Shown here piece by piece: positions 18,241 through 25,633 of a stretch of 64,000 bases of DNA (position 1 is its first letter; each line of letters starts with the position of its first letter). The notes beneath the pieces were generated by a model. It saw only the letters and a program-made list of their open reading frames with translations. It did not search any database and was not told where the DNA came from. This DNA is from Bacteriovoracaceae bacterium (GTDB lineage Bacteria > Bdellovibrionota > Bacteriovoracia > Bacteriovoracales > Bacteriovoracaceae). The translations under genes were made by a program, and so were the position numbers. The stretch spans positions 186,001-250,000 of the forward strand of contig JAMPXB010000001.1 of NCBI GenBank assembly GCA_023701435.1. The letters run 5' to 3'.

Positions 18241-19296
18241 ATGCATATCCTACTTGTCCGCTTCTCCAGTATGGGGGACGTGGTTCTTCAAACAGCTACT
18301 ATCAACTGGCTTCGTTCCCTGCTCGGAAAAGAGGCCCGTTTCTCGTTTGTGACTTCCAAAGAATTCTCTTCGCTTCTTGATACTCATCCGGAAGTGAGTC
18401 ACGTCATCAGTTTTGATCGGCGTGGAGGAGAACAGTGGAAAGATCTGGTTAAGAAGATTGATGAGCTTGATCGTCGTGAGCCGATTGATCTTATTTTGGA
18501 TTTGCATGCCACTCTTCGCTCCTTTCGCTTGAAGCTCTCTTTCTGGACGATTCCGTCCCTGACGGTGGACAAGCGCCGCTGGGAGCGTTTTTTTCTCACC
18601 AAGATCAAGAGTGTGAGGATTAAGCGGCTCTTTGATCGGAAGATCTTTGGACTTGAGCCACAGGTGGAGAGGATCTTGAAGGACTTTGAGAGCCTTTTTC
18701 TGGATCTGCGGGCCAAGCGGCGTACGGTGGATTTTCGGCATGGACCTCATGAGGAGTTGACCTCTCTGGCAGAGCTGCCGGTTTATCCGGTGCCGGCCCC
18801 TTATGTTGTGCTCGCACCTTCGGCTTCATTTCTTTATAAGCGCTGGCCGGTGGAATATTTTGTGGAGCTGGCCCGGAAGCTTTTTCAGGAGACCAATTTA
18901 AATTTGGTCGTGCTGGCAGGACCTGATGATAAGTTTTGCGAAGTCTTTAATGAAATTCAATCAGAGCGTTTTTTTAATCTTCAAGGAAAGACCTCTTTAA
19001 AGGAGAGCATGAGTGTTCTCGCCCATGCGAAACTTTGCATTGGTAATGACTCCGGCATGAATCATATTGCTGAGGCCTACGGAGTTCCTTGTGTCACGAT
19101 CTTTGGGCCTACTGATCCGCGTTTTGGTTTTGCTCCTCATGGATCAAAATCCCGATATCTTTCCAAAGAAATGTTTTGTAAGCCGTGTTCGACCACTGGT
19201 AAAACACCTTGTTATCGTGACCGACTTTACTGCATGGAAGAGATTTCGGTGAAGGAAGTGCTATCAGTCAGTCAGGACATTTTGAGGACGCTATGA
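18241..19296 (+). CDS. ADP-heptose:LPS heptosyltransferase-like protein (GT9)
   Basis: 351 residues. The N-terminal MHILLVRFSSMGDVVLQTATI and the C-terminal LCIGNDSGMNHIAEAYGVPCVTIFGPTDP match the glycosyltransferase 9 family (WaaC/WaaF/WaaQ-like), which adds heptoses to the LPS inner core at the cytoplasmic membrane. A Cys-containing tail (MFCKPCSTTGKTPCYRDRLYC) is common in this family. The next gene, a Kdo-transferase-like protein, overlaps by 4 bases, supporting a role in LPS core synthesis. Which heptose it adds cannot be told. Confidence 0.9.
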   Translation: MHILLVRFSSMGDVVLQTATINWLRSLLGKEARFSFVTSKEFSSLLDTHPEVSHVISFDRRGGEQWKDLVKKIDELDRREPIDLILDLHATLRSFRLKLSFWTIPSLTVDKRRWERFFLTKIKSVRIKRLFDRKIFGLEPQVERILKDFESLFLDLRAKRRTVDFRHGPHEELTSLAELPVYPVPAPYVVLAPSASFLYKRWPVEYFVELARKLFQETNLNLVVLAGPDDKFCEVFNEIQSERFFNLQGKTSLKESMSVLAHAKLCIGNDSGMNHIAEAYGVPCVTIFGPTDPRFGFAPHGSKSRYLSKEMFCKPCSTTGKTPCYRDRLYCMEEISVKEVLSVSQDILRTL

Positions 19297-20558
19297 GAGG
19301 AATCCTGTTTTTTTTATTCTGGTTTATTTATCTGCCGCTTCTTCGTTTGCTCTCCTTGCTTCTTTTTTGGAACTCCAAAATCATAGAGCGAAACCGCTTT
19401 GAGAAGAAAAATAAATTTGAGGCCCGGGCCCAGTCTTTTAGGGACTATGGCATTGAAGCCGATATGTGTTTTGAGTTTTCTTCTGAAGGGGAGTACCAGC
19501 AAGTTGCTCCTTTGATTGAAGACTGTCTTCGTGCCGGGCAAAACATTGAGCTCGTTTTCTTCTCACCTAGTGTGGAGAAGGCGATCATGAAGCTTGCCTG
19601 GGACTACCGTAATCAGGTTCGCTATCTGCGCTATCCTGTTCTGCGTTTATTTCCATTTATTGAGCGCCGCTCGTTTACTCATTGGGTGACTGCCAAAACA
19701 CTCATTATGGTCCGTTATGATCTTTTCCCCGAGTTCCTTTTATGGGGCATGAAAAAAGACCACAACCTACGCATGGTGTGGATGAGCTTTAAAAAAGAGC
19801 GCTCTAAAGGAAAGTTCCCTTCTTTTTGGAAAAAACTCTTCTTAAAAAATGCCAGCGCCATCGTCTATGCCGGTGAGCCGGATTTAAAGCAGGGGCGCGA
19901 GCTGGGCCTCGATGGTAAGGCCTTTGATTTTCGAATTGAGCAGATCAGGCGCCGGACCGAGCTTAGAGAAGAGAAGTTTAAAAAGGTCTTTCCGGTGTAT
20001 CCGGATTTCCGGGCCCATGTCGACTCATTTGGGACGGGACAAAAAATCATTCTGGGAAATGCCTGGCCCAGTGACTTATTTTTACTGAGAGACATTCCTC
20101 AAGACACTTTAGTGGTGATCGTTCCCCATCAATTAAGTGATGAGATGTTAAGTCTATTTTGGGAAGGGCTTGATGGGTTAGCTCGGGAAGTACTGGAGAT
20201 CAATGATTTCACCACAAGTTTTAAACCCTCCAATACGATATTAATTAATAAGAAAGGTATTTTGTGCGAGCTCTATGCTGATTTTCCTCATGCCTATGTG
20301 GGTGGGGGATTTGAGGGCAGTATTCATTCGGTTTTAGAACCTCTGGTCTCAGGATCTTTAAATCTTTCCTGTGGTCCTTTTCATCACCGTTCAACCGAGT
20401 ATGACATCGCTCATGATGCCGGGCGGATGTCCGAGGTGAATACTCCGGAACAGTTCCTCGCCTGGCTGAATGATCATGGAAAAAATGCAGAACATGATAG
20501 AATAAATAGGCTTGTAAAAGACTATGAATCTTTGAGGGAGTTTGTGGCCTCATGTTAA
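19293..20558 (+). CDS. WaaA-like Kdo transferase, divergent
   Basis: 421 residues. A hydrophobic N-terminal segment (residues 2-27) could anchor it to the inner membrane, as in WaaA. FSSEGEYQQVAPLIEDCL corresponds to the S-x-GE motif with the catalytic Glu, and GILCELYADFPHAYVGGGFEGSIHSVLEPLVSG matches the C-terminal nucleotide-binding signature of 3-deoxy-D-manno-octulosonate transferases. The region between is quite unlike common WaaA, so the exact sugar is uncertain. It overlaps the heptosyltransferase upstream and the next gene downstream. Confidence 0.77.
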   Translation: MRGILFFLFWFIYLPLLRLLSLLLFWNSKIIERNRFEKKNKFEARAQSFRDYGIEADMCFEFSSEGEYQQVAPLIEDCLRAGQNIELVFFSPSVEKAIMKLAWDYRNQVRYLRYPVLRLFPFIERRSFTHWVTAKTLIMVRYDLFPEFLLWGMKKDHNLRMVWMSFKKERSKGKFPSFWKKLFLKNASAIVYAGEPDLKQGRELGLDGKAFDFRIEQIRRRTELREEKFKKVFPVYPDFRAHVDSFGTGQKIILGNAWPSDLFLLRDIPQDTLVVIVPHQLSDEMLSLFWEGLDGLAREVLEINDFTTSFKPSNTILINKKGILCELYADFPHAYVGGGFEGSIHSVLEPLVSGSLNLSCGPFHHRSTEYDIAHDAGRMSEVNTPEQFLAWLNDHGKNAEHDRINRLVKDYESLREFVASC

Positions 20559-21892
20559 AAAATCGTTATCAGGAAATTCTAGTAGGAGTGGGACTCATGT
20601 CTTTAATTCGGGGGATTATTTCTCTGAAGCGAGGCCATTCTACTCTGCTCATCAATGATAAACGTTTTACCGTTGATAGTTACCCCGGCCTATTTCTTTC
20701 TGAGCTGGAGGTTCTGTCGCTCCTTCGTTTAGGCAAGAAATATGAAATTCCTGAGCTGCAGGACTTGCGTCAATTTCTGGTGCCGGCCGAAACTGATTTT
20801 GTAACAGATAAAAGAAGACTGCGCTTAGGAAAATCACCTCTGGCCAATATCAAAGAGATGCTTCGAAAGTATCCGGAGCTTCTCGATGAGTCTGATCTTG
20901 ATCTAGTTTATTCCACCGAGGAAGAAACTTTTAACAAGGACTTTTTGGCAGAACTTAAGCGCTATGAAGAGCAAAGTTATGAGATGAGCCTGAAGCCCAA
21001 GGGCTTCCACTTTGAACTGCAAGGAGCTAAATGGCTTAAGATTATTTATACCCGCTTCGAAGAACTCTTAAATCAAGAGTATCAGCAGTCTAAGAGCTTA
21101 AAATACTCAGGCCTTCTCCATTTGCTGAGTCTCTCAGCAGAAGAGAAATTAAAAACGGGTCTGTCGGTCTCTGAAATACCTTATTATTTTTTTAGAACCT
21201 TCTCTCAGGTTTACCGTTTGCAGGACTTTTTTCTTGCGACTCAGTTAAAGCGCCGTCTGGTTCTTTTGGGTGGGGATTATAAAGAGAGCTCAGTGCAGTT
21301 TTGGCAGCTTCATGAGAATAAATTTGAAAATCTGCTGCTCGCTAGTTTTGAGGGGGTCATCTCCGGAGACAGAGTTCTTTTCTTCAGCCATTTACCGGAA
21401 GATGTGCCTTTTAGAATCAGATCTCCTTATGGTCTGTTCAGAAAGACCAAGGTAAGTCCGGTGAAACGAATTGCAGCACCCTTTCCAGCAACGAGCTTAA
21501 CTTTTATGACCAATGCCCAGCTCTTGGGTTCTGAGCGGCCATACCGGGTGCTGGCGAAGGGGAGTGAGTTTGCCTATTATCACTGGCCTTACCCAGAGCT
21601 CCCCGGTTCTAAACCGAGCTTTTATGAGAATGATTTAAAAGAAGCCTTTAAGCAGGATGAGTTGAACCTCCCTTTTGGACATGGCCCAGTAGAATCAACC
21701 CCTTCTGAAAGTGTCACCCTGGATCTGCGCTCACATAGACCCTCACGTAAGCAGCAAGGACCGGTTCTGCAACGGCTGCCGCTGGATATTGCCGAAAAAG
21801 ACAAGTTAATTCAAGGGTTTGAGTACTGGGGACCTTTCCGTTATCAGACCCTGGGATTTTTGGCCCTCTCTTATGGAATTGAGGAAGTTTAG
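20552..21892 (+). CDS. Unknown protein with possible Rossmann-like start
   Basis: 446 residues. The N-terminus (ILVGVGLMSLIRGIISLKRGHSTLLINDKRF) resembles a strand-glycine loop-helix-strand dinucleotide-binding unit, but the glycine pattern is incomplete and no other oxidoreductase motif is visible. The remainder is a mix of charged helices and beta-rich segments. It overlaps the WaaA-like gene by 7 bases, so it is probably made together with the LPS genes. Function unknown. Confidence 0.6.
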   Translation: MLKNRYQEILVGVGLMSLIRGIISLKRGHSTLLINDKRFTVDSYPGLFLSELEVLSLLRLGKKYEIPELQDLRQFLVPAETDFVTDKRRLRLGKSPLANIKEMLRKYPELLDESDLDLVYSTEEETFNKDFLAELKRYEEQSYEMSLKPKGFHFELQGAKWLKIIYTRFEELLNQEYQQSKSLKYSGLLHLLSLSAEEKLKTGLSVSEIPYYFFRTFSQVYRLQDFFLATQLKRRLVLLGGDYKESSVQFWQLHENKFENLLLASFEGVISGDRVLFFSHLPEDVPFRIRSPYGLFRKTKVSPVKRIAAPFPATSLTFMTNAQLLGSERPYRVLAKGSEFAYYHWPYPELPGSKPSFYENDLKEAFKQDELNLPFGHGPVESTPSESVTLDLRSHRPSRKQQGPVLQRLPLDIAEKDKLIQGFEYWGPFRYQTLGFLALSYGIEEV

Positions 21893-21894
21893 GG

Positions 21895-21900
21895 TATAAT
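21895..21900 (+). promoter_or_regulatory. Perfect -10 box for the pilin gene
   Basis: TATAAT at 21895-21900, with the ATG of the next gene 6 bases later at 21907. The -35 region is weak (TTATGG, 18-base spacer). Same spacing as at three other genes in the window. Confidence 0.45.
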
Positions 21901-21906
21901 AGGACT

Positions 21907-22134
21907 ATGATCCGTCATATCGTAAAATCTGAGCAGGGACAAACGGCCGTAGAATACCTCCTTTTAATAGTAGTAGGTGTTTCTTTAGGGCTAACCTTCA
22001 TGAAAAAGATGGATGAATACGTCATTAAGAACCCCAATGGTATGATCGGGGGACCCATAAAATCCTTCGAAAAGAAGATAAATCAAGACCCTACAGGCCG
22101 TTACCGGACTTTTCCTTTAAACACTCCTCTGTAA
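21907..22134 (+). CDS. Flp-type pilin-like small protein
   Basis: 75 residues. The start MIRHIVKSEQG is followed by QTAVEYLLLIVVGVSLGL. This is the Flp prepilin pattern: cleavage after Gly, Glu at +5, Tyr at +6, then a hydrophobic helix. Such proteins are processed by a TadV/CpaA-type peptidase and assembled into tight-adherence pili. The tail (about 45 residues) is longer than in many Flp pilins and may be exposed. No tad genes are in this window, so an orphan pilin or pseudopilin role is possible. Confidence 0.65.
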   Translation: MIRHIVKSEQGQTAVEYLLLIVVGVSLGLTFMKKMDEYVIKNPNGMIGGPIKSFEKKINQDPTGRYRTFPLNTPL

Positions 22135-22224
22135 AATTTACCCTGCCACAGTTTTTACCTACCGCGTCACCATATATTCCATTAGAGTTGACTCAAATAG
22201 TTATGTCCTTTCGAGGAGGAGTGT

Positions 22225-23370
22225 ATGAAGAAAACAAACCTAATGGTGTTGGCGCTGTCTTTAAGTTTCGCCACTGCCTATGCTCAATCGGGCGAACAAA
22301 TTCTTAATTCTGATCCGATCAACGTCGATGGTTATCTGGCCGAAGACAGACCAGTGACTGATGGTGAGTTGGAACAAATCCGTTCTGAGCTTAATAAGCA
22401 AAAGACCGGTACTAAACTTAACAAGGAAAAAGCAAAAGACCTTGGCAAGTTAACTCAGCAAACAGAAAAGCTTATTGATAGCCAGGAAGAGTATATCGAT
22501 CAAAAGATTGAATCAACTCAGGCTATCAAAGAGTTCAATAATAAGTATGAAGAGAATCAGAAAAAATTAAAATGTATCATGGAAGAGTCAGACTCATCTG
22601 ATTGTGATCCTTACAAGAATAAATATCCTAAGAATAAGAAAGTGGAAGTGGAAGTTGAACAACAGATCCAGGTTCAACAAGCAGCACCGGTCGTTTCAAC
22701 TGCGGAAGTTGCTCCAGCTTCTGGAAACGGCTCTTTTGAGCAAATCAAGCTTCTTCCTTATGCCGGTGGTACAACTTACAGCGGTGAGAATGAAGAATTA
22801 GAAGCCGAAATTGCAGCTGGTCTACGTCTTGAATCAAATCTCAATTCACGTCTTAGTATGGGGATTGGTTTTAACTTTGCTCAGTTTAGCACTAATGATT
22901 TCGCCAATAGTGGTTTTGGTAATTACGGTGGCGGTTATTACAATGCTTACGGTGCTAAAGGCCGTGAGATTAATTACAAATCAATGGGTTTAGATCTTTA
23001 TGGGAAGTTCTTCATCACTCAAGGTGAAAGATTTCGTCCGTATCTTGGAGCAGGTCTGGGTTATCAGAAGGCCAATATGAAGTATGCTCAGAACAATCCT
23101 TATAATCCCTATGGTGCTCAATTTGGTGGCGAGGAATTTGATTCAAGCCACGCCACTGGTACTTTGATGGCCGGTACTGAAATTATGGTCACTCGTGCTT
23201 TTGGTATCAACCTGGAACTTGCTTACTCAAGTGGATTGGGTGGAATGGGTTCTGAAGATGCTAAAAATCCTAGCGTTTCACCAGATCAGAAACGTCTTCA
23301 GGAACTTGGTGATGAAATTGTGAATTCAAACGCTCTATCAATCTTTGCCGGTGCAGTTATTATTTTCTAA
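22225..23370 (+). CDS. Outer-membrane beta-barrel protein with coiled-coil N-terminus
   Basis: 381 residues. A signal peptide (MKKTNLMVLALSLSFATAYA) is followed by a charged helical region of about 100 residues (LTQQTEKLIDSQEEYIDQKIE), then a barrel-like half with alternating aromatic strands (YGKFFITQGERFRPYLGAGLGYQKA, GTLMAGTEIMVTRAFGINLELAYSSG). It ends SIFAGAVIIF with a terminal Phe, as expected for outer-membrane insertion. A very strong ribosome site (GAGGAGG) suggests high expression. It resembles small OmpA/OmpW-like barrels, but the family is not fixed. Confidence 0.75.
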   Translation: MKKTNLMVLALSLSFATAYAQSGEQILNSDPINVDGYLAEDRPVTDGELEQIRSELNKQKTGTKLNKEKAKDLGKLTQQTEKLIDSQEEYIDQKIESTQAIKEFNNKYEENQKKLKCIMEESDSSDCDPYKNKYPKNKKVEVEVEQQIQVQQAAPVVSTAEVAPASGNGSFEQIKLLPYAGGTTYSGENEELEAEIAAGLRLESNLNSRLSMGIGFNFAQFSTNDFANSGFGNYGGGYYNAYGAKGREINYKSMGLDLYGKFFITQGERFRPYLGAGLGYQKANMKYAQNNPYNPYGAQFGGEEFDSSHATGTLMAGTEIMVTRAFGINLELAYSSGLGGMGSEDAKNPSVSPDQKRLQELGDEIVNSNALSIFAGAVIIF

Positions 23371-23400
23371 GTACTACTCCGCCGATGTTTCTCCTCGAAA

Positions 23401-23426
23401 AAAGGTCCCTCTGGGACCTTTTTTTT
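23401..23426 (+). terminator. Rho-independent terminator after barrel gene
   Basis: AAAGGTCCC (23401-23409), loop TCT, GGGACCTTT (23413-23421), then T to 23426. It lies 12 bases before the left repeat of the RAYT element. Confidence 0.92.
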
Positions 23427-23437
23427 GGGAGTGGGAG

Positions 23438-23462
23438 GGTTCCAACACACTTTTACGTAAGC
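23438..23462 (+). repeat. Left inverted repeat of RAYT element
   Basis: Begins GGTTCCAACACACT and ends TTACGTAAGC; matches the reverse complement of 24203-24227 at 24 of 25 positions. The inner end holds the palindrome TTACGTAA. Weaker similarity (CTCGT) continues inward to about 23473. Confidence 0.85.
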
Positions 23463-23561
23463 ATCTCGTCATTCTGTAATGAATTAATTCAGTTTTTAGG
23501 TTTCTACCGTTTGAGTATTCAGGACATTCTCGTTTAAAAACTTCCTATTTTAGGAAGCAGT

Positions 23562-24212
23562 ATGCCTCGTAAACCCATCGTTAGATCAAATCATCATTAC
23601 TATCATGTCGTTGCTCGCTCGAATAATAAGGAATTTTTTTACCTTGAATTAGGAGATGTCTGGGAAATCATGGCAAAAAAACTTGGTGAACTTCAAAAGA
23701 AACACCATCTTAAAATTGGAGCATTTGTTCTGATGAACAATCACTTTCATCTTTTGGTTCTCACCCCTGATGAGGATATTGATAGGGTTATGTATTTTTT
23801 TATGAAAGAGGTTACCTTGATGATTCAAAAAAGGACCGGCAGAATCAATAAAATCTTTGGAGGGCGTTATAAAGGATGCATTATTGAGCACCATCGTTAT
23901 TTAATGAATGTGTATAAATATATTTACCGTAATCCAATCGGCGCTGGAGCTTCGGTTAATGCCGAAAGTTATCCTTTTAGCTCATTGTTCTATCAATTAA
24001 ATCCCCTGTCGAAACTTTCATTTGAAATTGAAAAAAATTTCGAATTCCAACAGGGATCATCCAATCACTTGGAATGGATCAATGCTTCATTTAGGGATGA
24101 AGAAGTAGTGAGCATTAAGGGTGGGCTTACAAAATCAGTCTTTAGTTATAGGAAGAACAGGAGTAATGGGAAAATAATAGAGCCCAAAGTTTATAACGAG
24201 GCGCTTACGTAA
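23562..24212 (+). CDS. REP-associated tyrosine transposase (RAYT, IS200-like)
   Basis: 216 residues. The HUH metal motif is NNHFHLL near residue 58, and the catalytic Tyr is in HRYLMNVYKYIYRNPI near residues 112-127. RxNHHYYHVVARSNN at the start fits the Y1_Tnp/TnpA_REP family. Such enzymes cut single-stranded DNA at REP hairpins. The last codons and the stop lie inside the right inverted repeat. No second orf (tnpB) is present. The gene is AT-richer than its neighbours, consistent with transfer. Confidence 0.9.
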   Translation: MPRKPIVRSNHHYYHVVARSNNKEFFYLELGDVWEIMAKKLGELQKKHHLKIGAFVLMNNHFHLLVLTPDEDIDRVMYFFMKEVTLMIQKRTGRINKIFGGRYKGCIIEHHRYLMNVYKYIYRNPIGAGASVNAESYPFSSLFYQLNPLSKLSFEIEKNFEFQQGSSNHLEWINASFRDEEVVSIKGGLTKSVFSYRKNRSNGKIIEPKVYNEALT

Positions 24213-24227
24213 TAGTGTGTTGGAACC
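24203..24227 (-). repeat. Right inverted repeat of RAYT element
   Basis: Reverse complement of 23438-23462 with one mismatch. It overlaps the end of the transposase gene (stop at 24210-24212). Confidence 0.85.
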
Positions 24228-24330
24228 TTTTTAGTTGAGTGAAACGCTTTTGTCTTAATCAATCTTCTCTTCTGAATTAAAATAATTCCAGACATTTGAA
24301 TAAATTCTTCCCAATGAAAAGGACTTCATA

Positions 24331-25620
24331 ATGAAACCAGTTTATCTCGTAGATGGTAAGCGTACTCCTCAAGTTAAGGCCGGAGCCGAATTAAAAGAAA
24401 TAGCAGCTCCTTACTTGGGTCATTACCTGATCCGCCACATTGTCGATAAATATGCTCTTCCCTTAGATCAAATTGATGAAGTGATTGTGGGAAATACCGG
24501 AACTCCGGCAAAGTATCCAAATATTGGAAGAATTATTGCCTTAGAAGCTGGTCTTCATAAGAAAACTTCTGGTTATTCTGTTCACCGTAATTGTGCTTCG
24601 GGAATGGAAGCTCTCTCTCAGGCCTATGACAAAATTTCTTCTGGTAGAAATCATCTGATTTTTGCCGGTGGAGTTGAAAACATGTCACAGATGCCGCTTA
24701 TTTATAATAAGCAGATGACCGACTTCTTCATTGAACTCATGAAGGCCAAAAGCACTGCTCATAAATTAAAAATTCTCTCTTCATTTCGTCCGAATTTTCT
24801 GACTCCGGTGATTGCCATTGAGCAAGGACTGACTGATCCATTTTGCGGAAAAAACATGGGGCAGACGGCCGAGACTCTGGCCCGTGAATTGGGTATTTCC
24901 CGTCTGGAGCAGGATGAGTTCGCCAATCTTTCTCACCATAAAACTGCAGCTGCTACAAAAGAAGGAAGATTTCGTGAAGAAATCCTTCCAATTACTGCTG
25001 GGGCACGGCTTGATAAGATGATCGCTGATGATATTGGCTTCAGAGGCAATTCAACAGTTGAAGGCCTGGGCAAACTAAAACCATACTTTGAAAAAGAAAC
25101 TGGAACAGTGACTGTTGGTAACGCTTGTCCGATTACTGATGGCGGTTCAATGTGGCTTCTCGCTTCGGAAGAAGCTGTTAAAAAATATAATTTGGAGCCA
25201 ATGGCCCGTATGGTTGATTATCACTTTCATGGTCTTGAGCCTGAGCGAATGGGACTAGGTCCAGTGCTTGCTACTCATGGTGTTTTAAAGCGCGCCGGTC
25301 TTAAACTTTCTCAAATGGATCTCTTTGAGCTTAATGAGGCCTTCGCAGCCCAGGTACTTGGTTGTATGAAAGTGATGAAAGATCAGAGTCTTTCTGCCAA
25401 GTGGGGAATTAATGAAGTGATTGGGGAAATTCCTCTTGAGAAATTAAATGTTAATGGAGGCGGAATTGCTTTGGGTCATCCGGTTGGATCGACTGGTTCA
25501 CGTCTGGTAGTGACTCTTGCTCATGAATTGAAGCGCCGTCGTCAAAAGTATGGTCTGGCCTCTCTTTGTATTGGTGGCGGCCAGGGCGGAGCTGTTATTA
25601 TCGAAAACCTAAAAGTTTAA
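24331..25620 (+). CDS. fadI: Acetyl-CoA acyltransferase (3-ketoacyl-CoA thiolase)
   Basis: 429 residues. The nucleophilic Cys is in VHRNCASGMEAL near residue 90. The thiolase motifs ELNEAFAAQ, NVNGGGIALGHPVGSTG and CIGGGQGGA close the C-terminal half, holding the catalytic His and the second Cys. It splits 3-ketoacyl-CoA in beta-oxidation. Length and the adjacent multifunctional FadJ-like gene suggest the FadI type rather than FadA. The downstream gene starts 13 bases later with a GGAGAG ribosome site. Confidence 0.93.
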   Translation: MKPVYLVDGKRTPQVKAGAELKEIAAPYLGHYLIRHIVDKYALPLDQIDEVIVGNTGTPAKYPNIGRIIALEAGLHKKTSGYSVHRNCASGMEALSQAYDKISSGRNHLIFAGGVENMSQMPLIYNKQMTDFFIELMKAKSTAHKLKILSSFRPNFLTPVIAIEQGLTDPFCGKNMGQTAETLARELGISRLEQDEFANLSHHKTAAATKEGRFREEILPITAGARLDKMIADDIGFRGNSTVEGLGKLKPYFEKETGTVTVGNACPITDGGSMWLLASEEAVKKYNLEPMARMVDYHFHGLEPERMGLGPVLATHGVLKRAGLKLSQMDLFELNEAFAAQVLGCMKVMKDQSLSAKWGINEVIGEIPLEKLNVNGGGIALGHPVGSTGSRLVVTLAHELKRRRQKYGLASLCIGGGQGGAVIIENLKV

Positions 25621-25633
25621 GCGGAGAGTTCAT

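Larger units (their letters stand above)
23438..24227 (+). mobile_element. RAYT element bounded by 25-bp inverted repeats
   Basis: A 790-bp unit holding one IS200-type transposase gene. The left 25 bases (23438-23462) and right 25 bases (24203-24227) are reverse complements apart from one base. IS200/IS605 elements normally lack terminal inverted repeats, and RAYT genes are usually flanked by REP hairpins. So this may be a domesticated or solo RAYT with its repeats. No target-site duplication is evident. Confidence 0.55.
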
